Positions 1 through 5,526 of a stretch of DNA of 6,044 bases are shown here, in pieces. The notes below the pieces were generated by a model. It was not told where the DNA came from, did not search any database, and worked only from the letters and a program-made list of their open reading frames with translations. Made by a program: the position numbers and the translations under genes. Each line of letters begins with the position of its first letter. The stretch's first letter is position 1. This DNA is from Micrococcales bacterium (GTDB lineage Bacteria; Actinomycetota; Actinomycetes; Actinomycetales; Dermatophilaceae), in contig PMJN01000501.1 of the NCBI GenBank assembly GCA_003157445.1, positions 1-6,044 on the forward strand, read 5' to 3'.

Positions 1-319
1 AGGACCGCACATCAGCGGCTCCGCTCCGGGTGGCGCGGTCCTTGGCTGCGGCGACTGTTTCCGGTTTGCTAAACATCTCCAACACCGTCGTCACGCCGAA
101 GGTTAGAGACTGTTCGAGCGCACCGGGCACCAAGTGGATATGCGCGTCGATCAACCCCGGGAGCAGCGTTCCGCCGTCCGCGTCGACGACCTCGTCGCCG
201 AGCATGACCGCTGGCTGCTCGGTGCAGTGGGTGATGATGCCGCCCTCGAATCGGACGGAGGTCCACGGCCGCATGTTCTCGCCGTCGAAGACGCGCGCGT
301 TGACGATCGTTGTAGCCAT
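1..319 (-). CDS. Amidohydrolase family protein, N-terminal part (cut by left edge)
   Basis: The minus-strand frame from the ATG at 319-317 stays open to the window edge and gives 106 residues, so the C-terminal two thirds or more are missing. Residues 1-50 read like the small beta domain that precedes the barrel in amidohydrolases (start MATTIVNARVFDGE). Residues 52-63 carry the signature LLPGLIDAHIHL, whose His60 and His62 would be the HxH metal ligands on the first barrel strand. 'TFGVTT' follows at 73-78, as in imidazolonepropionase-like and prolidase-like members. A clear Shine-Dalgarno (GGAGG, ending about six bases before the ATG) supports the start. The family hydrolyses C-N or similar bonds with one or two metal ions, but the substrate cannot be told from this part. 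The gene diverges from the DinB gene to its right. The family call is firm; the specific function is unknown. Confidence 0.85.
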   Translation of the reverse strand, partial: MATTIVNARVFDGENMRPWTSVRFEGGIITHCTEQPAVMLGDEVVDADGGTLLPGLIDAHIHLVPGALEQSLTFGVTTVLEMFSKPETVAAAKDRATRSGAADVRS

Positions 320-613
320 CACACCCTCCGGAAGCCGGGGAACGGGGGTCGGCTGCCCACCGTAGACGATCAGCGGAGACAGGAACATCGAGACGCATTC
401 CGCCAGTGGCCGCGGGGCCTCGGCGAGCCGTCCGGGGAAGGGATCCTTCACCGGCACAGCCAGGACCTATCTTTCGGCGTTCAAATCGAGGTGCCTTCAG
501 CGTCAGTCAGCGTTCGACTACCGGCACTAAGTGTCAGCGCATTGGGGACGTTCAGTAACCGGCGGCTTCGCGGCACTGCACGAATCCGTTTGCTGAGTAG
601 GTAGTCCGGCTGC
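320..613. other. Divergent intergenic region
   Basis: This gap lies between the amidohydrolase start and the start region of the DinB gene, so it should carry the promoters of both. Open frames here look non-coding: their peptides are rich in Arg and Ser and match no family I know. I found no convincing -35/-10 pair, terminator or repeat. The only clear signal is the GGAGG ribosome binding site of the amidohydrolase at its left end. Confidence 0.4.
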
Positions 614-625
614 TTGGCTAGTCGC

Positions 626-1237
626 ATGAACTTCGATGGCATGTGTGCTGATCCTGACAGCGATCCGCGAGAGGCGCTCGAGCCCGGAATAGGCGAGAAG
701 GCCGTGCTTGCGGAGTACCTCGCCCTAGCGAGCCGCGCTTCCGCCTACGTCACCGGTCAAATGGGCGAGAAGGCCGTGCTTGCGGAGTACCTCGACCGCT
801 ACCGGATGACCTTCGAGCTCAAGTGCGAGGGCCTTACCGCCGAGCAGCTCGCCACTCGCTCGGTCCCACCGTCGACGATGTCGCTGCTGGGCATGATCCG
901 CCACCTCGCTCGGGTCGAGCACTCCTGGACGCGCAGAGTCTTCGAAGGACAGATCGAGTTGCCCCTTCTCTACCGCACTAAGGAGGACCCGGACCTGGAC
1001 TTCAACCAAGCCGTGGCCGACGACGAAGTCGTCGCCGAAGCGTGGGACACCTGGCGCGGTGAGGTCGCACATGCCCGGGCCGTCTACACCGACCTGGACC
1101 TGAACGCACCGGTCAACATCCACGGCCAGGAGGCCGAGACGCGCGACATCGTCGTCCACCTTGTCGAGGAGTATGCCCGCCACGTCGGCCACTCAGATCT
1201 GTTGCGTGAGTGCATCGACGGCCACACGAGCCAATAG
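626..1237 (+). CDS. DinB/DUF664-family protein with a 72-bp internal insertion
   Basis: The 203-residue product is a DinB-like four-helix-bundle protein. From residue 57 on it reads as a standard actinobacterial member: 'SVPPSTMSLLGMIRHLARVEHSW' spans 79-101 with His93 and His99, and 'EEYARHVGHSDLLRE' spans 181-195 with His186 and His189, giving the usual His set for a metal site. The superfamily includes mycothiol- and bacillithiol-dependent transferases and many metalloproteins of unknown role. Near the N-terminus the peptide GEKAVLAEYL occurs twice, at residues 23-32 and 47-56, encoded by a 31-bp perfect direct repeat. Removing one 72-bp unit leaves a normal-looking family N-terminus, so it is probably an insertion. 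Start choice is uncertain: TTG 614, ATG 626, ATG 641 and ATG 761 (just before the second repeat copy) are all in frame and none has a strong ribosome binding site. The gene converges with the Ddn-family gene. Confidence 0.8.
   Translation: MNFDGMCADPDSDPREALEPGIGEKAVLAEYLALASRASAYVTGQMGEKAVLAEYLDRYRMTFELKCEGLTAEQLATRSVPPSTMSLLGMIRHLARVEHSWTRRVFEGQIELPLLYRTKEDPDLDFNQAVADDEVVAEAWDTWRGEVAHARAVYTDLDLNAPVNIHGQEAETRDIVVHLVEEYARHVGHSDLLRECIDGHTSQ
692..794 (+). repeat. 31-bp perfect direct repeat, 72-bp period, inside the DinB gene
   Basis: Copies at 692-722 and 764-794 are identical over 31 bases, starting GGCGAGAAGGCCGTGCTTGC. They are separated by 41 bases (723-763) that match neither the flank before the first copy nor the one after the second. 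The 72-base period is 24 codons, so the reading frame is kept. It is therefore not a simple tandem duplication of the whole 72 bp but a repeat flanking a unique filler. Confidence 0.95.
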
Positions 1238-1345
1238 GCAGTGGGTGGACCGATCTCGCAGCGCAAGCCACGCGCGGGATCGGCTTCCCTCTCGTAACCG
1301 CGATGTGCGTGCGTCCTTGTTCAGTTGGGGATGGGCTGACCGGTC

Positions 1346-1369
1346 ACCCGGGCTTACTTTGGGCCCGGT
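1346..1369. terminator. Possible hairpin between convergent genes
   Basis: CCGGGC (1348-1353) can pair with GCCCGG (1363-1368) around a nine-base loop, overlapping the stop codon of the Ddn-family gene. An alternative pairing uses GACCGG (1338-1343) and CCGGTC (1365-1370). The position, between two converging genes, suits a bidirectional terminator. There is no T-run on either side, so this is a weak call. Confidence 0.3.
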
Positions 1370-1824
1370 CCTTCTGGGGACAAGCGCGGGGAGTCCGGGT
1401 CGATCGGGGTGAGCTCGAAAACCGGGTGCTGCCCAGCCTCCGCGATGAAGCTCTCCACCGGGTCGTTCTGGTCTGCCTGGAAGTACTGCCGCGTGGCCGA
1501 GGCGATCTGGACGTACCGCTGGAGCACCGGCCCGGCCTCCGGTCCGTCCACCTCCCGGATGGCGTAGTCACGTGTGTCGCGGCGACGAGCCAACCGTACC
1601 TGCCCGGCGGCGCGGGCGTTGTGCTCTATAACCAGGACAGGGTTTCTGCGTGCCCGGCCGGTCCGGCACCCCCGCGTTGTCAAGAGGTAGGAGTGCGGCA
1701 CGAGACCCGCACTGACGAGCGCGCTCATGACTGCGTTCTCCAGACGGCGCCAACGGCCCGGCCGGTAGCTCTGCCTGGGGCGAAACCCCGCCGGTGTCGC
1801 GTCGGTGTCCCTTGCGTCGGTCAC
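1354..1824 (-). CDS. Ddn-family (F420-linked nitroreductase-like) protein with internal deletion
   Basis: The 156-residue product from GTG 1824 belongs to the deazaflavin-dependent nitroreductase (Ddn) family of split-barrel proteins, which use reduced F420. 'SYLLTTRGCRTGRARRNPVL' (residues 45-64) is the family signature with the Arg-rich phosphate-contacting strand. 'NARAAGQVRL' (69-78), 'REVDGPEAGPVLQRY' (90-104) and 'HPVFELTP' (133-140) also match family positions. The stretch that normally lies between the NPV.L strand and NARAAG, a glycine/tryptophan-rich segment of the APYG..SWV type that lines the F420 pocket, is absent: the sequence goes directly from VIE (65-67) to HNARAAG. I judge this an in-frame deletion of about 16-17 residues, so F420 binding may be lost. 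An in-frame GTG at 1863 would add 13 residues, but its extension looks non-coding, so I prefer 1824. The gene is divergent from the membrane protein gene to its right. Confidence 0.75.
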   Translation of the reverse strand: MTDARDTDATPAGFRPRQSYRPGRWRRLENAVMSALVSAGLVPHSYLLTTRGCRTGRARRNPVLVIEHNARAAGQVRLARRRDTRDYAIREVDGPEAGPVLQRYVQIASATRQYFQADQNDPVESFIAEAGQHPVFELTPIDPDSPRLSPEGPGPK

Positions 1825-1957
1825 GCCATCACTCTGCCACCAACTGGTCCTGCGACACTTCACGAGCGATGTCCCCGCTCAAGGGACGGTGACCGTTCGC
1901 CAATGCTCTTGCGGGCACGGTCTACGCTCTCGTTCACCGAGTAGGCGAGGAGAGATA

Positions 1958-2203
1958 ATGGGCATAGTCAGGTGGAATGATCAAGCAACGCAATGGATCG
2001 ACGGTCTCAGCACAGTCACACGGCTCCTCGTGTGGGCTGGAATCTCGCTGGCCGCCGCCTTCACGGTGGTGCTGGTGGAGTATCTCAGCTCTGGTACTTT
2101 CCTCGGCTGGTCGTGGGCCGTTCTCTTTGCGATCGTGATGACGGCCTCGGGTTACGCGGGATCAACGCTCAGGAACCGCACGGGCAAGCGCTCTCGAGTT
2201 TGA
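1958..2203 (+). CDS. Small two-helix membrane protein, unknown function
   Basis: This 81-residue protein starts at ATG 1958, with a strong Shine-Dalgarno (GAGGAGAG, 1947-1954) just before it. An in-frame start at 1805 would add 51 residues, but that extension overlaps the Ddn-family gene on the other strand and lacks such a site. Two hydrophobic helices are clear: about residues 25-45 (LLVWAGISLAAAFTVVLVEYL) is the first, and about 52-71 (WSWAVLFAIVMTASGYAG) the second. The tail is basic (RNRTGKRSRV), which suggests a cytoplasmic C-terminus by the positive-inside rule. I do not recognise a family. It stands alone: the Ddn-family gene diverges on the left and the deaminase fusion converges on the right. 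Confidence 0.75.
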   Translation: MGIVRWNDQATQWIDGLSTVTRLLVWAGISLAAAFTVVLVEYLSSGTFLGWSWAVLFAIVMTASGYAGSTLRNRTGKRSRV

Positions 2204-2297
2204 TGCGCTACCGAACCGTCTGCAGGCACGCGCGGAGGCTGTGTCCGTAGGCCGATCCCCCTGCGCACGATGTTCTACCTGTCGTGCTGGCTCCCGG

Positions 2298-3011
2298 CTA
2301 CGGCTTCACGATCTGGAAGCTGACGACGTCGACCACATCGTTGTCGTTGAGGTCGGGGTACTGGACTGACAGGGCGGCAAGAAAGAGATCTCGATCCTCG
2401 AAGTCCTCGCGGTGAGCGTCGTCATCGGTCAGCGTTGCGACTTTCCGGGCATTGACGCCCTTGACTTCACCGTCGAGGCGCCGGACGGTGTGCCCGTCGT
2501 CGAACGAGAAAACCGCTGGTCCCACTTGCAGGGGATCGCGGAAGCGGACCGTAGCCGTCTTTCGCCCGGCCACGATGCTGTCGAAGTGGCGGGGATGGAA
2601 GTAGACGACCCGCCGTCGGCCTGTGGTGTCCTGGCGGTGGTAGCTGCTCGGGAGTAGCTCGCGGATGGGTCGCGATCGCAGCTCACCGTCTTCGGGCACG
2701 ATGGCGTAGACGTCCGGGTGTAGGTCAAGCAGGACCTGACGGCAACGTCCGCAGGGCGCGATGACGCCACGTTCATCGTCGCCGACGGCGACGATGGTGA
2801 TCAAAGGTTCGCCGCCCGCCCCGGCCGCGGCGCCGATAGCCACTAGCTCAGCGCAGGGGCCTCCTGTGAAATGGAAGACGTTGACCCCGGTGTGGGTGTC
2901 GCCGTTAACGTCCATCGCTGCCGCGGCCACCGTATGGATCTCTCCCGCGGGCAGCGACCGCACGATGCCTTCTGCAACATCCACCAGCTGTCGTTCATTT
3001 GCTTCCAACAT
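2298..3011 (-). CDS. Cytidine deaminase-ASCH domain fusion protein
   Basis: This 237-residue protein from ATG 3011 has two enzyme domains. Residues about 1-125 form a cytidine/blasticidin-S-type deaminase: 'HTGVNVFHFTGGPCAELVAI' (40-59) gives zinc ligand Cys53 and catalytic Glu55, and 'PCGRCRQVLLD' (86-96) gives zinc ligands Cys87 and Cys90. Residues about 133-237 form an ASCH domain with 'GRKTATVR' at 149-156. Aligned by eye with E. coli YqfB, the N4-acetylcytidine amidohydrolase, Lys151, Thr154 and Glu202 fall on its catalytic Lys21, Thr24 and Glu74. The likely joint role is salvage of N4-acetylcytidine to cytidine and then uridine, in the cytosol. ATG 3011 follows AGGATGAGG and starts at the usual deaminase N-terminus. 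An in-frame GTG at 3101 would add 30 residues but has no good ribosome site. It lies 164 bases downstream of the VOC gene on the same strand. The domain calls are firm; the coupled activity is inferred. Confidence 0.88.
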   Translation of the reverse strand: MLEANERQLVDVAEGIVRSLPAGEIHTVAAAAMDVNGDTHTGVNVFHFTGGPCAELVAIGAAAGAGGEPLITIVAVGDDERGVIAPCGRCRQVLLDLHPDVYAIVPEDGELRSRPIRELLPSSYHRQDTTGRRRVVYFHPRHFDSIVAGRKTATVRFRDPLQVGPAVFSFDDGHTVRRLDGEVKGVNARKVATLTDDDAHREDFEDRDLFLAALSVQYPDLNDNDVVDVVSFQIVKP

Positions 3012-3110
3012 GGCCTCATCCTGCCTGTCCACCAACACGCCGTGCGTCCGGCCCTGACCAACTCGGTCCCAAAGCTCAGACCAAGGCCGGCTTACGGGCA
3101 CTCATCTCGG

Positions 3111-3126
3111 ATACGAGCGGTCGTAT
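3111..3126. promoter_or_regulatory. Inverted repeat upstream of the deaminase-ASCH gene
   Basis: ATACGA-GCGG-TCGTAT is a perfect inverted repeat with six-base arms and a four-base centre. It lies in the gap between the VOC stop (3176) and the deaminase-ASCH gene, about 100 bases before ATG 3011 and ten before the alternative GTG 3101. Size and symmetry suit a repressor operator, but no regulator gene is next to it. Confidence 0.35.
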
Positions 3127-3138
3127 GATGTCGACCGT

Positions 3139-3153
3139 CCATCGTTCCGATGG
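3139..3153. promoter_or_regulatory. Second inverted repeat in the same gap
   Basis: CCATCG-TTC-CGATGG is a perfect inverted repeat with six-base arms and a three-base loop, 12 bases from the first one. It could be a weak terminator hairpin after the VOC gene (no T-run follows) or a second protein-binding site. An eight-base palindrome, CGGATCCG, follows directly at 3154-3161. Confidence 0.3.
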
Positions 3154-3175
3154 CGGATCCGTTTGCGGGGACGGG

Positions 3176-3556
3176 TCAGTCCGGCGCGTGGCTGAGGTCG
3201 ACGATGCAGAAGCGATTGCCGTCTGGGTCTGCGAGCACGATGAAGTCCGGGTCGTCGGGATAGCTGTCCCAGCTGACTCGTTCTGCCCCGATGGCCATGA
3301 GGCGCTCCGCCTCGGCTGTCTGCTCGGCCGCACTGGATACATGGAGGTCCAGGTGCAGACGCGGGTGGTCTTGCTGCGGCGTCTCACTGCGCTGCAGCGC
3401 AATCTTGGTTCCCAAGCCGCCGGCCGGTGGGGTGAGCACCGCCGCCCATCCGCCAAAACCGTCGGTACGGATCTCGTAGCCGAGCGCCTCGCACCAAAAC
3501 GCTGCAGCTCGATCAACGTCCCCAACTCCCAGAGCAACCACACCAATGCTCAACAT
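3176..3556 (-). CDS. VOC (glyoxalase/bleomycin-resistance fold) protein
   Basis: This 126-residue protein has the length of a single VOC protein with two beta-alpha-beta-beta-beta halves. The first half runs from LSIGVVALGVGDVDRAAAFW (2-21) to about residue 56. The second starts at 'PRLHLDLHV' (65-73), followed by an Ala/Glu-rich helix (75-88) and ending with 'DFIVLADPDGNRFCIVD' (104-120), the standard VOC closing motif. His68 is at the usual second-half metal or substrate position. The first-half His seen in metal-dependent members is not present (GVV at 5-7), so true glyoxalase I activity is doubtful. Members act in detoxification, antibiotic binding or dioxygenation, and the substrate here is unknown. 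ATG 3556 is preferred because the family fold begins right there; ATG 3592 in frame would add 12 atypical residues. Neither has a clear ribosome site. It may be co-transcribed with the deaminase-ASCH gene. Confidence 0.85.
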   Translation of the reverse strand: MLSIGVVALGVGDVDRAAAFWCEALGYEIRTDGFGGWAAVLTPPAGGLGTKIALQRSETPQQDHPRLHLDLHVSSAAEQTAEAERLMAIGAERVSWDSYPDDPDFIVLADPDGNRFCIVDLSHAPD

Positions 3557-3680
3557 GGGTCCAGTCTGGCAGCCAGGGTCCGCTCCGGGCATGGGCCAGC
3601 GGCTCCCGCCGTAGGAGGATCGGTGACCGGCTCACGCATTGGCCTTTCGACGGCTGCGAGGAGCCGGCTGTTGTGGCTGA

Positions 3681-3977
3681 TCAGGCGCTGTGGACCTGTT
3701 CGTAATGCTCCACTACCGGAAAGGGCTCGTAGAAGGAGTGCAACAGTCGGCGCCACTCTTGGTACTGCGGCGAGCCGCGGAAGCCCTCCGTATGGTCCAC
3801 CAACCGGTCCCATTCGACGAGCAGCAGATAGGTGTTCGGGTGCTCCAGACAACGCGAGAGCGTGAGACGTAGGAAGCCTGGCATGGTCGCGATGATCGCC
3901 TTGGCTTCGGCGAAGGCCGACTCGAAGTCGGCCTCCTCGCCAGGCTTGACCGGAAGCAGAGCGTGTTCGAGGATCAC
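3681..3977 (-). CDS. Antibiotic biosynthesis monooxygenase (ABM) fold protein
   Basis: The 98-residue product from GTG 3977 is a single ABM-fold (dimeric alpha/beta barrel) protein of normal length. The first strand is ILEHALLPV (2-10), followed by a helix with EADFESAFAEAKAII (15-29), the strand pair 'GFLRLTLSRCLEHPNTYLLL' (34-53), and the closing 'HTEGFRGSPQYQEW' (62-75) and 'FYEPFPVVEHYEQV' (82-95). These motifs are typical of a widespread actinobacterial subgroup. Family members include cofactor-free quinone-forming monooxygenases and haem-degrading enzymes, but many have no known activity, so no substrate is proposed. The longer frame back to TTG 4040 adds 21 residues with no family character, so GTG 3977 is preferred. 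It lies upstream of the VOC gene on the same strand with a gap of about 124 bases. Confidence 0.85.
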   Translation of the reverse strand: MILEHALLPVKPGEEADFESAFAEAKAIIATMPGFLRLTLSRCLEHPNTYLLLVEWDRLVDHTEGFRGSPQYQEWRRLLHSFYEPFPVVEHYEQVHSA

Positions 3978-4116
3978 CCGGACAGCATGCCTGAGAATCG
4001 ACCACGTCCACACGCCGGGCGCGGTGACCCACGGCCGCAAGCGGATGGCAACCGGTTACCGATCGTCCTGGTGGTCAATAGTCGTGCGGTGGCGGGCGCG
4101 CAGAAGGAGCGCGACG

Positions 4117-4431
4117 CTAGGCCCTGGCGAGGATCTCTCCGTGGAGGATGCTGAACCAGCCGTCCTCATCGCTGATCCAGGAACGGAACGCCTCAAGGAG
4201 CCGATCCGGACTCTGGCCCGGCACCCGCGGTGGGACCGCAAGACGTGGTTTGGCACCCGGCTCGTCCCGCTCGGAACCGGCACGATCTGTGTCGGCGATG
4301 CCGTCAAGCCCGAAGAGGGCACAGACTGAGGCCGCCTCGATCGGTGACCATTTGATGACGTGAGGACTCAACCGATGTCGGCTTCGACTGTGAGCCGCGC
4401 GACGCGTGAAGCGTCCGCAGGCGGTCGTCAT
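4117..4431 (-). CDS. Hypothetical small protein
   Basis: This open frame encodes up to 104 residues. I recognise no family. From about residue 25 on, the codons are GC-rich in the third position and the peptide looks natural, ending in a probable helix rich in aromatic and acidic residues (LLEAFRSWISDEDGWFSILH, 79-98). The first 20 or so residues are Arg-rich and may not be coding. The ATG at 4431 has no ribosome binding site, and a TTG at 4371 is an alternative start. It lies between the ABM and MOSC genes on the same strand, with only 23 bases to the MOSC stop. It could be a real small gene, a remnant, or chance. Confidence 0.35.
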   Translation of the reverse strand: MTTACGRFTRRAAHSRSRHRLSPHVIKWSPIEAASVCALFGLDGIADTDRAGSERDEPGAKPRLAVPPRVPGQSPDRLLEAFRSWISDEDGWFSILHGEILARA

Positions 4432-4454
4432 GTGGTGGCTGCGGATTCGGGACG

Positions 4455-4880
4455 CTACGTCAGGGTCTGGCCGGGGGCGATCGTGCCGCCGGTGAGGATG
4501 TCTGCTCGGAGGCCACCGCGGTGGATGAGTCCCCTGAGTGTGCCGGGTTGGGTGAGAGGCTCAAGGTGAGCGCAGGGCTCGCAGAAACGCTGACCGAGAC
4601 ACTCGACGTCGCCGATGAGGAAGTGGCGCCCGACAAGACGGTTGAGGTCGACACCGCGGGTGACGATATTGCGGCGGGCGTCGGCGTAAGTCAGGCGGCT
4701 CCCGTCCGGGAGCACGAGTTCATCGAGCACCTCGGCCTCGATGAGGGTGCCTTCGACAAGCAGATTGGCCGCGACCGTCGTCGGCTCGCCCGAGCGCAGC
4801 ATCCGATCTGGCGGAGTGCCTTGACCCGCGTTGAAGTCGAGATGGTCGTCTCGCCCAGCATCGCGAAGACGCGTAGTCAC
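4455..4880 (-). CDS. MOSC-domain protein with unrecognisable N-terminus (possible pseudogene)
   Basis: The C-terminal two thirds of this 141-residue frame is a clear MOSC domain: 'TLIEAEVLDEL' (45-55), 'ARRNIVTRGVDLN' (68-80), 'LVGRHFLIGDV' (82-92), 'CEPCAHLEPL' (100-109) and 'GLIHRGGLRADILTGGTI' (117-134). Cys100 and Cys103 include the conserved MOSC cysteine. MOSC proteins bind the molybdenum cofactor or carry sulfur; stand-alone members such as YiiM reduce N-hydroxylated compounds. Usual relatives are about 150-170 residues and begin with a strand and a GDRY-type motif, which I cannot find here in any frame. Upstream of GTG 4880 the same frame stays open to a TAG near 4972 but offers no usual start codon. 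'LDGTWSD' in that stretch (about 4899-4919) resembles part of the missing half. The GTG has no ribosome site. A 5' deletion, a replacement or a start problem is likely. Confidence 0.7.
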   Translation of the reverse strand: MTTRLRDAGRDDHLDFNAGQGTPPDRMLRSGEPTTVAANLLVEGTLIEAEVLDELVLPDGSRLTYADARRNIVTRGVDLNRLVGRHFLIGDVECLGQRFCEPCAHLEPLTQPGTLRGLIHRGGLRADILTGGTIAPGQTLT

Positions 4881-5129
4881 GAGCGGATAGACGGAATCGG
4901 ACCAAGTCCCGTCCAGCGCTTCGACAGGAGTCGCACGATTGTTCCGATAGCCGACCCGCTGCGCGCCCTACGGGTAGCAGGGTGGCGAGCGGCAATCGTG
5001 AACCAGATGCGCCCGTCACTGTCCCGCAGGGGTCTACCGGGAATCGTTTCGTCTGGCCGAGCGTCGTTGAAGCTGTCGGCCGGGCGTCGCACGGCGTTCG
5101 GCTTTCGGGACGGTGGACGGTCGGCTATG
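4881..5129. other. Gap without a confident gene between the MOSC and DUF3349 genes
   Basis: The minus strand has an open frame of 92 codons here (5155 to 4877), overlapping the tail of the DUF3349 gene. Its product matches nothing I know and its start lacks a ribosome site. Long plus-strand frames here are antisense to the neighbours. The stretch may hold the decayed 5' part of the MOSC gene. In M. tuberculosis the gene after the DUF3349 protein is menE; I see no trace of it here. Confidence 0.4.
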
Positions 5130-5513
5130 TCAGCCCGACTCTGGCCCACAGCCATACCTGCAGGTCATCAGGGGCTTGCTGGTCGTTGTTTCGCACTGGC
5201 TAGCGGCGTTCGTCCCCCGTTCGAGCTCCCAGCCGAGATTGCGGAAATGTTCCTCGATGCGCCGGATTTCGCCCTCGCGGACAGGTGAGCTAGTCAGCGT
5301 CTCGACGGCCGCTCGCACCTCGTCGGAAGTTGGCTGTTGCGGCGGGTGGTGCTGCTCGGCTGGCAGGGCGCTGACCACCTCGATCACCTCGTCGGTCGTC
5401 AGCCTCCGGACCAGGAAGGCAAGAAGGGGGTAGTAGTCCTGTTGCGGGATCCCTTTTGGGTAGCCGGCGTGCAGCCGGTCGAGGACGTTCTGGAGGACGG
5501 TGGGTAGCGCCAT
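5130..5513 (-). CDS. DUF3349 protein (Rv0543c-like) with extended C-terminus
   Basis: The 127-residue product begins 'MALPTVLQNVLDRLHAGYPKG', followed by QQDYYPLLAFLVRRLTTDEV (24-43). This is the DUF3349 pattern, a small all-helical domain found in Mycobacteriales and typified by M. tuberculosis Rv0543c, of unknown function. The second half (VRAAVETLTSSPVREGEIRRI, then LGWELERG at about 93-100) completes the domain. About 27 residues after it (TNAASQCETTTSKPL onward) have no family character. A run of five G lies at the domain end; a one-base change there could move the stop to a nearby TAG after only a few codons. The Shine-Dalgarno AGAAAGGA precedes ATG 5513 at a good distance. The stop of the upstream membrane protein gene is 13 bases away, so the two are very likely co-transcribed and co-translated with pitA. 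Confidence 0.88.
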   Translation of the reverse strand: MALPTVLQNVLDRLHAGYPKGIPQQDYYPLLAFLVRRLTTDEVIEVVSALPAEQHHPPQQPTSDEVRAAVETLTSSPVREGEIRRIEEHFRNLGWELERGTNAASQCETTTSKPLMTCRYGCGPESG

Positions 5514-5526
5514 ACTTGGGTCCTTT

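Noticed and set aside
134..604. Plus-strand open frame over the left end
   Set aside because: It lies opposite the amidohydrolase gene, whose LLPGLIDAHIHL motif and Shine-Dalgarno are clear.
692..794. CRISPR array or mobile-element target duplication
   Set aside because: There are only two repeat copies, in frame within a gene, with a 41-base centre that is too short for a mobile element and no further units.
725..1192. Minus-strand open frame inside the DinB gene
   Set aside because: It is antisense to a conserved protein-coding region and has no domain of its own.
1210..1944. Long plus-strand open frame (244 codons)
   Set aside because: It is antisense to the Ddn-family gene, starts inside the DinB gene and has no family features; high GC makes such frames common.
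2204..2297. Terminator between the convergent membrane protein and deaminase-ASCH genes
   Set aside because: The only pairing seen, CACGA with TCGTG across 11 bases (about 2266-2286), is too weak and lacks a T-run.
2999..3865. Plus-strand open frame (288 codons)
   Set aside because: It is antisense to the VOC and ABM genes, both of which have clear family motifs; the product is Arg/Ser-rich and unrecognisable.
4521..5288. Long plus-strand open frame (255 codons)
   Set aside because: Its codons lie in register opposite those of the MOSC gene, so it is a mirror frame. It continues across a gap and the DUF3349 tail without recognisable domains.
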